Shown here one piece after another: positions 33,901-46,200 of a stretch of DNA of 64,000 nucleotides. Source of the DNA: Heloderma charlesbogerti. Taxonomy: Eukaryota; Chordata; Lepidosauria; Squamata; Helodermatidae. The notes under the pieces are model-generated. The model saw nothing but the letters and a program-made list of their open reading frames with translations, ran no database searches and had not been told where the DNA came from. The position numbers and the translations under genes are program-made. The DNA lies in the NCBI GenBank assembly GCA_026122225.1, contig JANEZZ010002360.1:1259751-1323750 (forward strand). Reading direction: 5' to 3'. Positions within the stretch are counted from its first letter, which is position 1; every line of letters begins with the position of its first letter.

Positions 33901-36900
33901 TTCTTGGGGAAAGAAGTAAAGGTAATTGTTTACTATGCGGACTCCCACTATGGCTGTTTACCATTGATGTTTATACAAAGAACACTCGAAAAGAAACCAA
34001 CTGGGGCAAAAGTCTGGATTACGCCAGCTTTTCAGGACATGGACAACAACTTGTCTCAGGAACCTTATTACTTCCATTTCCTCCACGGATCTTTGTCCTT
34101 CAGAATGAAGACTAAAATAATGACAAAATATGACTACTATGAGCCAGTCTCCTCTTCTCTGGAATGGTTGTGGGATGAAACATTTGAGTGTTTCAGTTCA
34201 ATGCATGTTTTCTCCATGAAAATTTGGACAGGTTGCAGGGAGAAAGAGAAAGAGGCGACGCTGCCCCAGGAGGAGATTGAAAGAGCCCTGTCTCAGGACA
34301 GCTACGTTACTTATAACAGCATCCAAGCCGTGGCCCATGCCTTACATGCTGCATATTCATCCCGACTCAAGCGGATGTTGATGGTGGGTGAAGGAGAAAG
34401 GCGGGACCGTCAAAGGCTGCAGCCCTGGCAGGTATTCCCTTTTTCTTTGTCAACACCTCCATAAAGACTCATGATGAAGATGACCAAACATGGGTTAGAG
34501 CAGATAATTGTTCCCCCTGCATGGCAGTACAGGCAGCCACCAGACCCTGTTTTCTGCCACCCTTACATGCTCAAGTAGCTTCCCTCCTCCAAAAACCCCT
34601 TACAAATGAAGCCCCAGACCCTTCGAGAACCAGTTGTTGTTGTTTTCTGAAACACCATCAGGATACAATCTCTTGACTTTGCAGTCAACTTAATGTTTTT
34701 GTTGTAGAAGGCCCATTGGGATCCATTTCTCTGATGGCGGTCTTATGAAGTGCCCAGGGAGGTTGCAGCAATGTGCCTGATTACATGTCCTCCTAATAAA
34801 AGCTAGCTGTGGAGGATGGGGTATGATCAGGTGGGTGCAGCCTGTGGTAAATGGGGATGTCACAAGTACCCACCTTCATCTGGGAGGCCAGCAGACTCCC
34901 CCCACCCAGCACCCTTTACCCCACTCACCGAGCCATGTGGCACTGACAGAGCTGGTAGCTGAGCAGCTGGGAACAGCCCCGAGTTCTCACCACACGCACC
35001 CCAACCTCTCTCACTATCTCCTCCTTGCAAGGAGGAGATGGCAAGTGTGGCTGGGGCATATACAGCACTGAGACTTCATCTTGCCCTGTCAGCTGTCAAG
35101 GAAGCCCTTACCAGCTGGCATTGTCTGCATGAGGCCTCAGCACACCACCCTCTCTAGCCATCTTCCCCTGGTGAAGAGACGATGGCTTGCTTGCTGGGCC
35201 CATGTGTGCTGAGGACTCCAGCAGTGAACCCCTGTGGAGGCGGGTGGGGCAGCTCGCTTGGCAGACATTGCGAGGCAAGCTGGGAGGCTGGGCAGGGGGC
35301 TCTTGGACCTCCCCCATGCCTTGGACAAAGGTGAGTCCATCCATCCAGAGTGGTTAATGCATCCTGATGTGAGGGGGTAGTGCCTGCTGTTCCTAAGGGA
35401 GTAGTAGTGTGACCATTTGTTTTGAAGCATTGTCTGGACTCTATGGTTTTGGATAAGGCTGTGCACATCTTTGGACTGAATCCCAAATAACTGTCAAGGG
35501 CTCCTTGGTGCCCTCTTTCAGTCTAATCCAGTAGCCAATTCCAGACACAGACAAAGGGATTCTTTTCAAAGCTTTATTCCTCTTTTACAACTTAACAACT
35601 CTACTGTTAGCAAATAACTATGAGCAGCAGAGTACCTATGCCCTAAGTTGGAACAGTTGGTCCCTGTTTAAAGGGGAATCATTGGCAGACCCTGAACTTA
35701 TGGGCTAGGGAGAGTCCCTCCCCTTTTCCCTTAGATCCTCTAGGCGCAACTGTTGTTTGCGCGCCAACCGAGCACTACGCCTCCTTCCTGAGCCCTCCAT
35801 TTGGCACCGCTCCCTGCGTCGGTGTTGCGCGTACAGCAAGTCTTCTTCCCACGCTCTCTCACTACTGGGACTGCTATCTATGTCAGGAATGCCAGTGAGA
35901 GGAATCTCTGTCAGCTATTGGCCCTAAGAAAGATGAGCGTGCTCCTCTCCCAGGAGCGGCTGCTCCACCTCAGAATCAGAACTACTTTGGGATTCTATGG
36001 GCTCAGTGTCCACCCTGACAACGAAGCAAAGTGGACTGCTTTGGAGGTGCCTTGCCATGATCCGAAGTGGATCAGAACAGCACCGAGGTGCTAGGGATGG
36101 GGGAGAATTTCTCCCCGAATCTTTGGGGGGCCGAGTGCCAACGTGTTCAGGCCCCTGAACTAGTTTCGGGGAGAAATTCTCCTCCCCCCCACCCCCCGCC
36201 CCCCCCAGGATGGGACTTACCTTTCCCGAATGTCCCTCCCGGTGGCGGGTCCCGGCGGCGGTTCGTCAAGTCTTCGACCGGCTGCCGCTGCCGCCATTCC
36301 AATAAAAGTAAAAAAAAACAACAACAACGCCCCCGTGATAGGCTACGTGATGATTAACGTAGCCTATCATGGCTAGATTTGCAAAGTCAGCCATGATAGG
36401 CTACGTAAATTGTCACGTAGCCTATCACGGGTGACTTAAAAAAAAAAAAGCGCGTACGGCTAATGGCGGCCCCTATAGGGAGCTGCCATTCACGTTTCTT
36501 ATTTGGTCACTGTAGTCTACGTAAAGATTTACGTAGACTACAGCGACCAAATAAGGAACGCGAATGGCGGCTCCCTATGGGGGCCGCCATTTGCGTACGT
36601 GGTTGTTTTTTTTTAAAGTCACCTGTGATAGGCTACGTGACGATTAACGTAGCCTATCACGGCTGACTTTGCAGATCTAGCCGTGATAGGCTACGTTAAT
36701 CATCACGTAGCCTATCACGGGGGCGTTTGGTTTTTTTAAAAACTTTTTATTTCGCGGCCGGGCGAGTCGAGGCGCCTCCTCCCCGGCCTGAATTTCGGCC
36801 GGGTGAGGCGGGAAGCCTCCCCCCCCAGCCTGAACTTTGGGAGGAGCATCGAAGCACCTCCCCCCCACCGCAAAGCAAGCTGCGAGACCAGGTAAGTGGC

Positions 36901-37163
36901 TTTCGTGCACTCCTACGAGGTGCTCCGAAGCGAAGCAGCTCATGGCCAAGGCTTCTCAGTTCCACTTGGATCTTCAGAGGCATTCTGATGCCTTCTGAAG
37001 CGCAGATAGCCCTTTTCCAAAATGTAGCAACTTGCAAAAGATATGGGATGGGGAGAGGAGGGGGAGGCGGGAGGGGGAAATGGTGAGCCTTGGGGAATGA
37101 CAGCTGCAGTCGCCAAATGAGGGCTGAGTGTAACCCAGCAGTCTCCAATCAGTGACAGTGTGT

Positions 37164-37225
<62 letters not shown>

Positions 37226-40200
37226 ACTGATTAGGTGGTGGTTTTGGTTTACGACGTGTTGTTAGGGAGATTTGGCTATATCTATATGGCGTGTGTGTGC
37301 TTGTACTTTCTTCTTCCTTCCATTCTTTTTCTTGCTTTCTTTCAGTTGTAGATCCTTTATTTGAAAAACCAAACACTTGAAAATTATGGAGTTTGAGTTG
37401 CCCTCTTTCTGTTCCTGGTTCTTTGTCTCTCCCCTTCCCTTTCTTTAATATTATTTTATTTTATTTATTTATTTATTTTATTTATTTCATTTCTATACCG
37501 CCCAATAGTCGAAGCTCTCTGGGCTGTTTTACACTTCATTTTTTTCTTGATTGTTTATTCTAAAAAGGAGAAATACAATAAAAACTACTTCCCTTTTCCT
37601 TCCCTTGCCTCTTTCTTTCACTTCCACAACACTCTTCTCAGTTCTCAACCATTTGTTTGCCCTTACTTTGATTCTGTCTGGATTTTACACACACAGTCAC
37701 ACACACACACACACACACACACTACTCTACTGTCCTTTTTCTTGGCTCTCCGCCCCCGACCCCCACCCTCCTCCATTCCTGTATTCTTTCTGTTCCCATT
37801 TTTGATCACATTTCCCTTAAACAACAGCAAGAACAACAACAGTTAAAAACCCCGTCGTCTTCTGTTGTCCTCCTGCCTTGCTTGTAGGTAGTCCAGCATT
37901 CGCTTTTCTTTTGATCCTTGCTCTCTCTTCCTCCTTGTGTGTTTGTATTTGTGTTTGTGTTCGTGTTGTGCTCAAGCAAGCAGTGTGTGTCAAAGTACGA
38001 CACAGTCCACATTTCAAAAAGCAGTAAGCAAAGCACTACACACACATTCACATCTATCATTTGAATAACTCAAACTACCCTGTGTTGCAAAGCAAACAAG
38101 CCCAATATGGGGCAGCTTCAGCGTCTTGTTGGCAGGGGCAGAGCAGAGGTGGATGAGGTGGGGCTGGGACTCACAGCCCTGGTTGGCAGTCAGGCTCTCC
38201 CCCGGTCCAGATAGTGTGTGCTGGTGTAGTGGGGCAGCTGAATGCAGAGGCAAGTTGCAGTGCTCAGAGGTCACTGACCGAGGAGGCACTTCACAGCAAC
38301 CTACAGCAGAGATCAGGGACAGTGACCTCCTCCACTCCAACAACTAACTTCTCGGATTATTATCCCTCCTGAGTTTGTTTTGTAATTCTGAGAAAAGCAC
38401 ATTTTAGCAGTGCCTAGCACAACAACTACTTTGCCAAACAGTCTGAAATTTGGCAGGTGGAATCCCCTCCATGGGGGATGCCAGGTTCCCAAAGTTTATG
38501 TGTTTAGCACAAAAACTGTAAACCTGACAGCCATTTCTATTTTTCAATGCCAGTCAATGAGAACATGTCATATCAGAATGATTCGGATATCCAAATCTAG
38601 CTTTGGATTGGGATCTGAAGAGGAGCAGATGGGGTCAGAATCAGCCTGAAGCAAAGCAGGGCTGCTTCAGAAGGTCCAAAGTCGCATCCAAACCATGACG
38701 GGGACTCTGGTCACAGCCCTGGTTTTGGATAACTGCTGCCAGCCCTAATACCCCCCTTTGGCTAGTGGTCTCAAGGGGGAGGGTGGTGGCAGCCCAGCTG
38801 CAGTTCCTGATTGTCTAGCCCCTTTCTATTTGGATTCCCTCTCTGGTTATGTGACTGAATCAGTCTTGGTCTCAGGAAGGATGACCATTAAAAGAAACAA
38901 GGGGAAATCCACGCTGTTGATTCTACTTGATCTCACATCTCCTTTGACATGTCTGTTTCCTGTTTCTTACCTGAGCAGTGCAGAGGAAGCTGCTCCAGCT
39001 GGTCTCGGGACTATGCAAGGAAGCCAGCTCCCAAAGAGCGAGCCATCAGAGGGAGCAAACAGGGAGAGAAAACAGGAATTGGCCAGGGGAGTTCAGCAGG
39101 GGAAGTCAAGGGGAAAGCAGCTAATGATGTTTTTTTTTTTCATTTTTATTTTATCCTTTTTTTGTAACACACACTTCCATACCAGTGGGGCTGTGTTTTT
39201 CACTTCCAGTGAATAGAGGGTGAAGCACAGGCTATTCCAGTACAATCAGAAAGTGAGAAACATAAAGCTAGAAGAGCAACAGCAAGCTGAGGCAGAAAAG
39301 GAAACTGCTGAGGTGAGGAAAAATGAAGTAAAGGATACTCCTTGGAAAAGGGTGACTATTAGGACTAGAACAACTACAAGCCACTCTAGACCAGTGGAAG
39401 CATTGGAATTATGGAATCATTTCCAGGTACTTGAGGATGACACTGGAGGACACTGTGCAGAGGAAGAATTACAGGGGACCCCGCATGAGAGCAAGCAAGA
39501 AGTGAAGGTCAGGCAAACAGAGGCGATGAAAGCAAGGCTTACAACAGGAAGAAGAGATGACTAGTAGTAGTGGGAGACTCCTTGCTGTGTTGGATCGAAA
39601 CCTAAGTATGTCGTGAAGACCCATGGACTCACCAGGTAAGCTGTCTCCCAGGAGGATGGACTAGAGATGTGTCAGAAAGGTTCCCTATGCTCATAAAGCC
39701 CAATGACAGGTATCCCTTTCTTCTCATCTATGTGTGAACAAATAATAACAAGAAGCAGAGCTACAAAGAAATCACGTCAGACTTTGAAGCTTTGGGAAGG
39801 AAACTCAAGAACTTTGGGGCCCAGATAGTTTTCTCATCCATCCTTCCAGTAGTTGGAAGAGGGATAAAAAGGGAAAGAAAAATACTCCAGGTGAATGACT
39901 GGCTATGAAGGTGGTGCTGGCATGAGAAATTTGGAGGCCAGGATGGCGGGCTACATTTCCTGGCAGATGGACCAGTAGCAATGGTCCATCAGGTGGATCC
40001 ACATTTGGCTACAGAATCGGAATCAAGGAGTGCGTATCAATGGGACCTTCTCAAACTGGGGAGAGGTATCAAGCGAGGTACCACAGGGCTCAGTCCTGGG
40101 CCAAGTGCTCTTCCACATTTTTATTAATGAGTTGGATGACGAGATGCAGGGAATACTGATCAAATCTGCAGATGACACAAAATTGGGCAGCATAGCTAAT

Positions 40201-43200
40201 ACCATGGAAGACAGTTACAGAATTCAAAATGATCTTCAGAGGCTGGAGCTCTGGGCAGAAAACAACAGAATGATATTTTGTAGGGATAAATTCCAAGTTC
40301 TGCACCAAGGAAAAAGAACCCAAATGCACAGTTACAAGGTGGGGAATACTTGGCTCCAAAGGACAACAAGCAAGAAGGATCTTGGAATTGGTGTTGATCA
40401 CAAGCTGAATCTGAGACTTCCAACTCACATGAAGTACAAGTTGCCCTCTACTCAGCACTGGTTAGGCCTCATCTGGAGTACTGTGTCCAGTTCTGGGCAC
40501 CATACTTTAAGAAGGATGTAGACAAACTGGAGAGGGTTCAGAGGAGGGCAGGAAAGATCATTGGGCAATTGGAAACAAAGCCCTAATAGGAGAGGCTGAA
40601 AGAACTGGACATCTTTAGCCTTGGGAAGAGAAGACTGAGGGGAGATATAACAGTGCTCTTCAAGTACTTGAAAGGTTGTCACAGAGAGGAAGGCCAGGAT
40701 CTCTTCTCGATCATCCCAGAATGCAGGACACGGAATCATGGGCTCAAGTAACAGGAAACCAGATTCCAGCTGAACATCAGGAGAAACTTCCTGACGGTTA
40801 GAGCAATATGACAATGGAACCAATGACCTAGGGAGGTGGTGGTCTCTCCCACACTGGAAGCATTCAAGACAAGGCTGGACAGCCACCTGTCAGGGATTCT
40901 TTGACTTGGATTCCTGCATTGAGCAGGGGGTTGGACGCAATGTTCTTATAGCCCCCTTCCATTCCTACTATTCTATGATTCTATGATTCTACCATCAAAC
41001 CTTATATCCTTCTGAGCCTTCTACACTGGTGTTGGAGGCACTGAACTCCAGTTCCCCTGCTACCTGCAAGGGTGGTTTCAGAAATTAAGATTTGGTGATC
41101 ATTCTTTGATCTCTGGAGCTCTGGCATCCCAGACAGTATATGACCTTGTCCACCAATGTTGTTTTCATTTTGGTAACCATCCTCTCTCCATTGATACCTG
41201 GCTATCTTCTTGATGTGTTTTGTGAGCATCCCATCTTCTGTGGCAGGAAAGGGCTCTTGGCATTTACTCCTGGTGGCTTCTCCAGGGTTCAAAATAGCAC
41301 TTGGCCATAGAGAAAGCCCATGGCAGTTAGAGCACTGCCCACAGTGGAAGAGACTCTATCCAGCAGACTCTATGGTCATGGCCTGGAAGTCCTCTGGAGC
41401 CTGCTGAAACCCTGGGGAGCCCGCCAGATGTCACGAGAAGTCACCTCGGGACCCTTAACACTTTTGCAGAGGGATGGTTAGTTGGGGTGGCTTACTAAGC
41501 ATGGGGAATGTGGTTTTCTGCACCAGATGACACCCTTAGCCACCAAGGTGAACAGAGATTCCTTAACCATTACAGCTTAGCATGATGTCTGAACATGCCT
41601 GGAATCTTCATTATGAGTAGGAATGGGCAGGTTTTGTTTTAAAATCTCTGCAGATGATCAGGCATCTTTACTTCTGCCCTCTGTTCATTGATGGGATGCA
41701 CTTTTTTGTACATGGATTTTGGTCATGTGCCAAGGCACACTTTTTACTAATGTGCCCTTGCACCTCTCCCCCCCATAAAACAACAACAAAAAAGTCCTGC
41801 AAGTTTCCCTAATCTGTGCAACTTGGGAAAAGCCCTCTCTTAAATTTGATCACTTTTGAATTGATTGCGGATCATTCTGACAACTCCAGTTGTGACTGTG
41901 AACAGCCAAAGAATGGCATTGTGAGCCCAGATGGGATGCACACTGAACATGGACGATCACAGCTCAAAGTGATGAGGCCCAAGATATGGCCTACATTTTC
42001 ATGATTTCTAAATCGGGGCTGTTTTCTCTGTCATTCTAGCTTCACGCTTCCTTACAAGACATCCAGTTTTCTAATGCTTCCATGGGAGGACTGTATCTGG
42101 ATAAGACTGGGGAACTGGCAGCTGACTTTGATATCGTGAATTGGGTGATGTTTCCCAATGAGTCTCGTGCTAGAGTGACTATTGGGATTGTGGAGAGACA
42201 GGCATTTCCGGACATGAAACTCACCATTAAGCAGGAAGCTATTGCCTGGCCCGGCCATTTTAATGAGGTAGGGGAAAGGATTTGTGTCCTATTATTAGCC
42301 TTATCTCCTAAGCTCTAAGAATATCCATCCTGTCTTGTGTGTCCCACCCCCACCCCCAGCTTCTAAACATACATTTATTTATTTATTTATTTTATTTCTA
42401 TACCGACCAATAGCCAAAGCTCTCTGGGTGGTTCACAAAAATTAAAACCAAACGGCCCGCAATAAAACAAATTTTAATAAATAGAACATCCAAACCACAA
42501 TATAACGATACAACCGCAATAAAATCCAGCAACAGTGCAGGAATTTAAAATACAGGTTTAAAACAGCAAAGCTAAAAGTCTAGAAAGCTAAAATGCTAAA
42601 ATGCCTTGGAAAATAAAAAGGTCTTCACCTGGCACAAGGAGTTATACAATGTAGGTGCTAGGCGAACCTTACTAGGGAGCTCATTCCACAGCCGGGGTGC
42701 CACAGCAGAAAAAGCCCTCCTCCTAGTAGTCACCCGCCTCACTTCCTTTGGCAGGGGCTCACGGAGAAGGGCTGCTGAGGATGATCTTAAGGTCCATGGA
42801 TGGGTGTTTCTATGCTGTATTGATCTGGAGTCCTGATCCTGTCATCAAGTTCCAGTCATCAAGTCTTTTGGTTATCAAGCTGAAATATGCCTATTGTGCA
42901 AAAGATGGCAGTTTCTGGGTAGAAAATGGATGTAGAATAAATATATACAACAAAGATCCACACCTCCCTTCAGGTGACAAAGCAGTTTGCACCGTGAATG
43001 TCTATTGGGGTCTCAGGAGCACAATTTTCTCTAAGCTGGATGCTTGCCTATTTCTCCTTAGAGCATGACCAAAGACGCCAGCAAGTGGGATCTTACAAGC
43101 GTCTCTGTTAGATGCCTCCCCCAACCCATGAGCAATGCCTCTCCCCTCCTCTCTCACACCAAACAGATGACACACTCACAAGAGTAGGGGGCTTCTCCCT

Positions 43201-46200
43201 TACCCAACAGGTGCTCGAAACATTTAGCCTGGGAATCTAATTGACCTGGGGATGGGGTTGGGAGAGTCGCCCAACTCTACTGTGATACTCAGGACAGCTC
43301 ACCCTCAGCTCTGTGGAGTTCAGATTTTCTGCTCACAAACCAGCTCACTATGTATGCCAGTGCTAGAAGCCTTTGATTTATTTATTTATTCCATTTTTAT
43401 ACCGCCCAATAGCCAAAGCTCTCTGGGTGCTGCACAAAAATTAAAACTACAAAGCGCAGCATGAAACAATGCAAAATATGAAAGCTTGAAACCACAACAG
43501 AACACTACAACCAGAATGAAACCTTCTTGCTGCCCTATTTTGGACCAGCTGAAGTTTCCGGACCATTTTCAAAGGCAGCCCCACCGTATAACGCATTGCA
43601 GTAATCCAGGCAAGAGGTTATCAGAGCATGGATAACTGTAGCTAGGCTCTCTCTGTCCAGATAAAGGCGTAGTTGGGATACCAGCTGAAGCTGATAAAAA
43701 GTGCTCCGTGCCACTGAGTTCACCTGTGCCTCAAGTGACAGTTCTGGATCCAAGAGCACCCCCAAACTATGAACGTGATCCTTTGGGGGGAGTGCAACCC
43801 CCTCCAGAACAGGTTGAATATCACCGAGCCGGGCAGATGAACCACCCACCAGCAGTACCTCCATCTTGTCTGGATTGAGTTTCAGTTTATTGGCCCTCAT
43901 CCAGTCCATTACCGTGCCCAGGCCCCGATTCAGAACAGCCACTGCCTCAGCTGGGTTTGGGGAGAAAGAGAGGTAGAGCTGGGTGTCATCCACATATTGA
44001 TGGCGCCTCAGCCCACACCTCTGGATAAGCTCCCCAGCAGTTTCAGGCAGATGTTAAACAGCATAGGGGATAAAATAGAGCCCTGTGGAACCTCATGGCA
44101 CAATTGCCATGGCGCAGAGCGGTAATCCCCCAGCACCACCTTCTGGAGTCGGCCATCCAAGTAGAAGCAGAACCACTGCAGTGCAGTGCCTCCAACGCCC
44201 AGCCCAGACACTCTGTGCAGAAGGATATCATAGTCAATGGCATCGAACGCTGCTGAGATGGTATCTCACTCCCCCGTCCCTCTCAAAGCAGAGGTCATCC
44301 CACAGGGCGACCAAGGCTGTTTCCATTCCAAAACCAGGCCTGAAGCCCGGATCTACATAATCTGTTTCATTCAACAGTGCCTGGAGCTGTCCTGCAACCA
44401 CGCGCTCAAGCACCTTGCCCAGGAAAGGGATGTTGGCCACTGGCCTATAATTGTTAACATCCTCCAGGTTAGGCTTTTTTAGGAGTGGTCTGATTACTGT
44501 CTCTTTTAAAATGGCCAGCACCACTCCCTCTCTCAAGGAGGAATTTACATCCTCCTGGACCCAGCCGGACATTCCCTCCTTGTTTGATTTAATAAGCCAT
44601 GATAGGCAAGGGTCAAGCACACAAGTGGTCGATCGGACTTGGCTAGGGATGGATGGAACACTTACCTTCTGTTCCGTTGTGTTTCCACTGGGGGGGAGGC
44701 GCTCCGTTCCTCCCCCCGGAATCCTCGATGGGGTGGGAGGCGCTCCATCCCTTCCCCCCGGAATCCTGCCTGGCCGGCTCCGCTCTGCGGCCAAGCCACG
44801 GAACCGCCAGCCGGCTCCGGCCACCTGCAGCCGGACATCCAGCTGCTGGGCAGCCTGCAGGGATGCAAATGGCGGCTGCCGTAGCGGCCGCCATTTGCGT
44901 CCCTGTATTTAGCTGTGATAGACTACGTAAGTATTTACGTAGCCTATCATGTCTGGGTAGGTAAAAAAAAAAAAAGTGTATGGAAATGGTGGCTGCTACG
45001 GCCGCCGCCATTTGCGTTCCTTATTTTTCGCCATCTTAGTCTACAGCAATATTTACGTCGACTATTACGGTGAAAAGAAAGGGGCAAATAGCTTGATAGT
45101 GGGCTCTTACCTGTGTTCGGTCAGACTCAGCACGAGTTTTCCTCCACCTGCATTCTAGCTGTCTCACCACTTGCTTCACTGCCCTCAGCTCAGTTGTATA
45201 CCAAGTAGGGATGTACGAAACAACTTACCGGTTTCGTTTTATGACATCCGTGGTGGGAGGGACGCGCTTCGTCCCTCCCCCCGATATCCTTGCCGGCCGG
45301 CTCCACTCCTCAACGAATCTGTGGAGCCACCGGCCGGAGCCGCCCACAGCGAGATCCGGCCGCTGCTGCCTTGTGCAGGGACGCAAATGGAGGTTGCTGT
45401 AGCCGCCATTTGCATCCCTTTTTCTCACCATGGTGGTATACGTAAATATTCACGTAAACTATCATGGGCCCCGCAGGGATGCATATGGGTTCCCGGCGTT
45501 AACCAAGATAGGCTACGTAAGTATTTACGTAGCCTATCACAGGAAAAATGGTGAAGCAAATGGCAGCCACAGACCTGGCCGCCATTCGCAAAGCAGCGCG
45601 AACAGGACCAGGTAGGTGCTCCGTTTCGCGTACCTTTCGTGGGATGGTGAGGCGGGGGGGATTCATACCATGATGGATTTCAGGGGGCCACATGCACTGG
45701 CATTCGGCCTCACTGAGATACGTGGCTGAATTCTCCGCCATCCCTAATACCAAGGAGCTGGCAGGCTCTGCTCAGAGGGAGAGGGCTCTTGGGCACAATC
45801 GTGTCAACCGCCCAAGTCATCTCTGCATTCCACAGAGCGACCTGGGCTTCAACAGGAGCAGCAGCCATACCAGCAGGAAAACCCCCCAGAGCCCACTGGA
45901 ATCCATCGGAATCCATTAGCCTCTGGGGGTGGACCATTTTAACAGGTCCCCCACCCTTGCAGAGGGGAAAGGCTGCCAGGAGTCTGAACATCAACAGGAA
46001 GTGATCTAACTATGACAAATGGACAGATGTTAATTCCTCCACTTTCACATCACCATCCTCCTGCCCTGTCATGAGGTTTCAGGCAAGAGTTATTGCAGCC
46101 TTAGCAGGTGATGCCAGGGATTAAACCTGGGACCTTGTGCATGTAAATCAGGTGCTCTACTGATGAATTATGGCCCCGCTGTGGGCAGAATAGGACTGAG

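Larger units (their letters stand above)
43380..46070 (-). mobile_element. L2 LINE fragment with two hAT-like insertions
   Basis: Minus-strand translation gives a reverse transcriptase: [88 protein letters not shown] and [16 protein letters not shown]. The 3' end is at about 43380 and older 5' sequence extends to about 46070. It is interrupted by transposons at 44644-45090 and 45206-45746. Frameshifts make it inactive. Confidence 0.85.
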
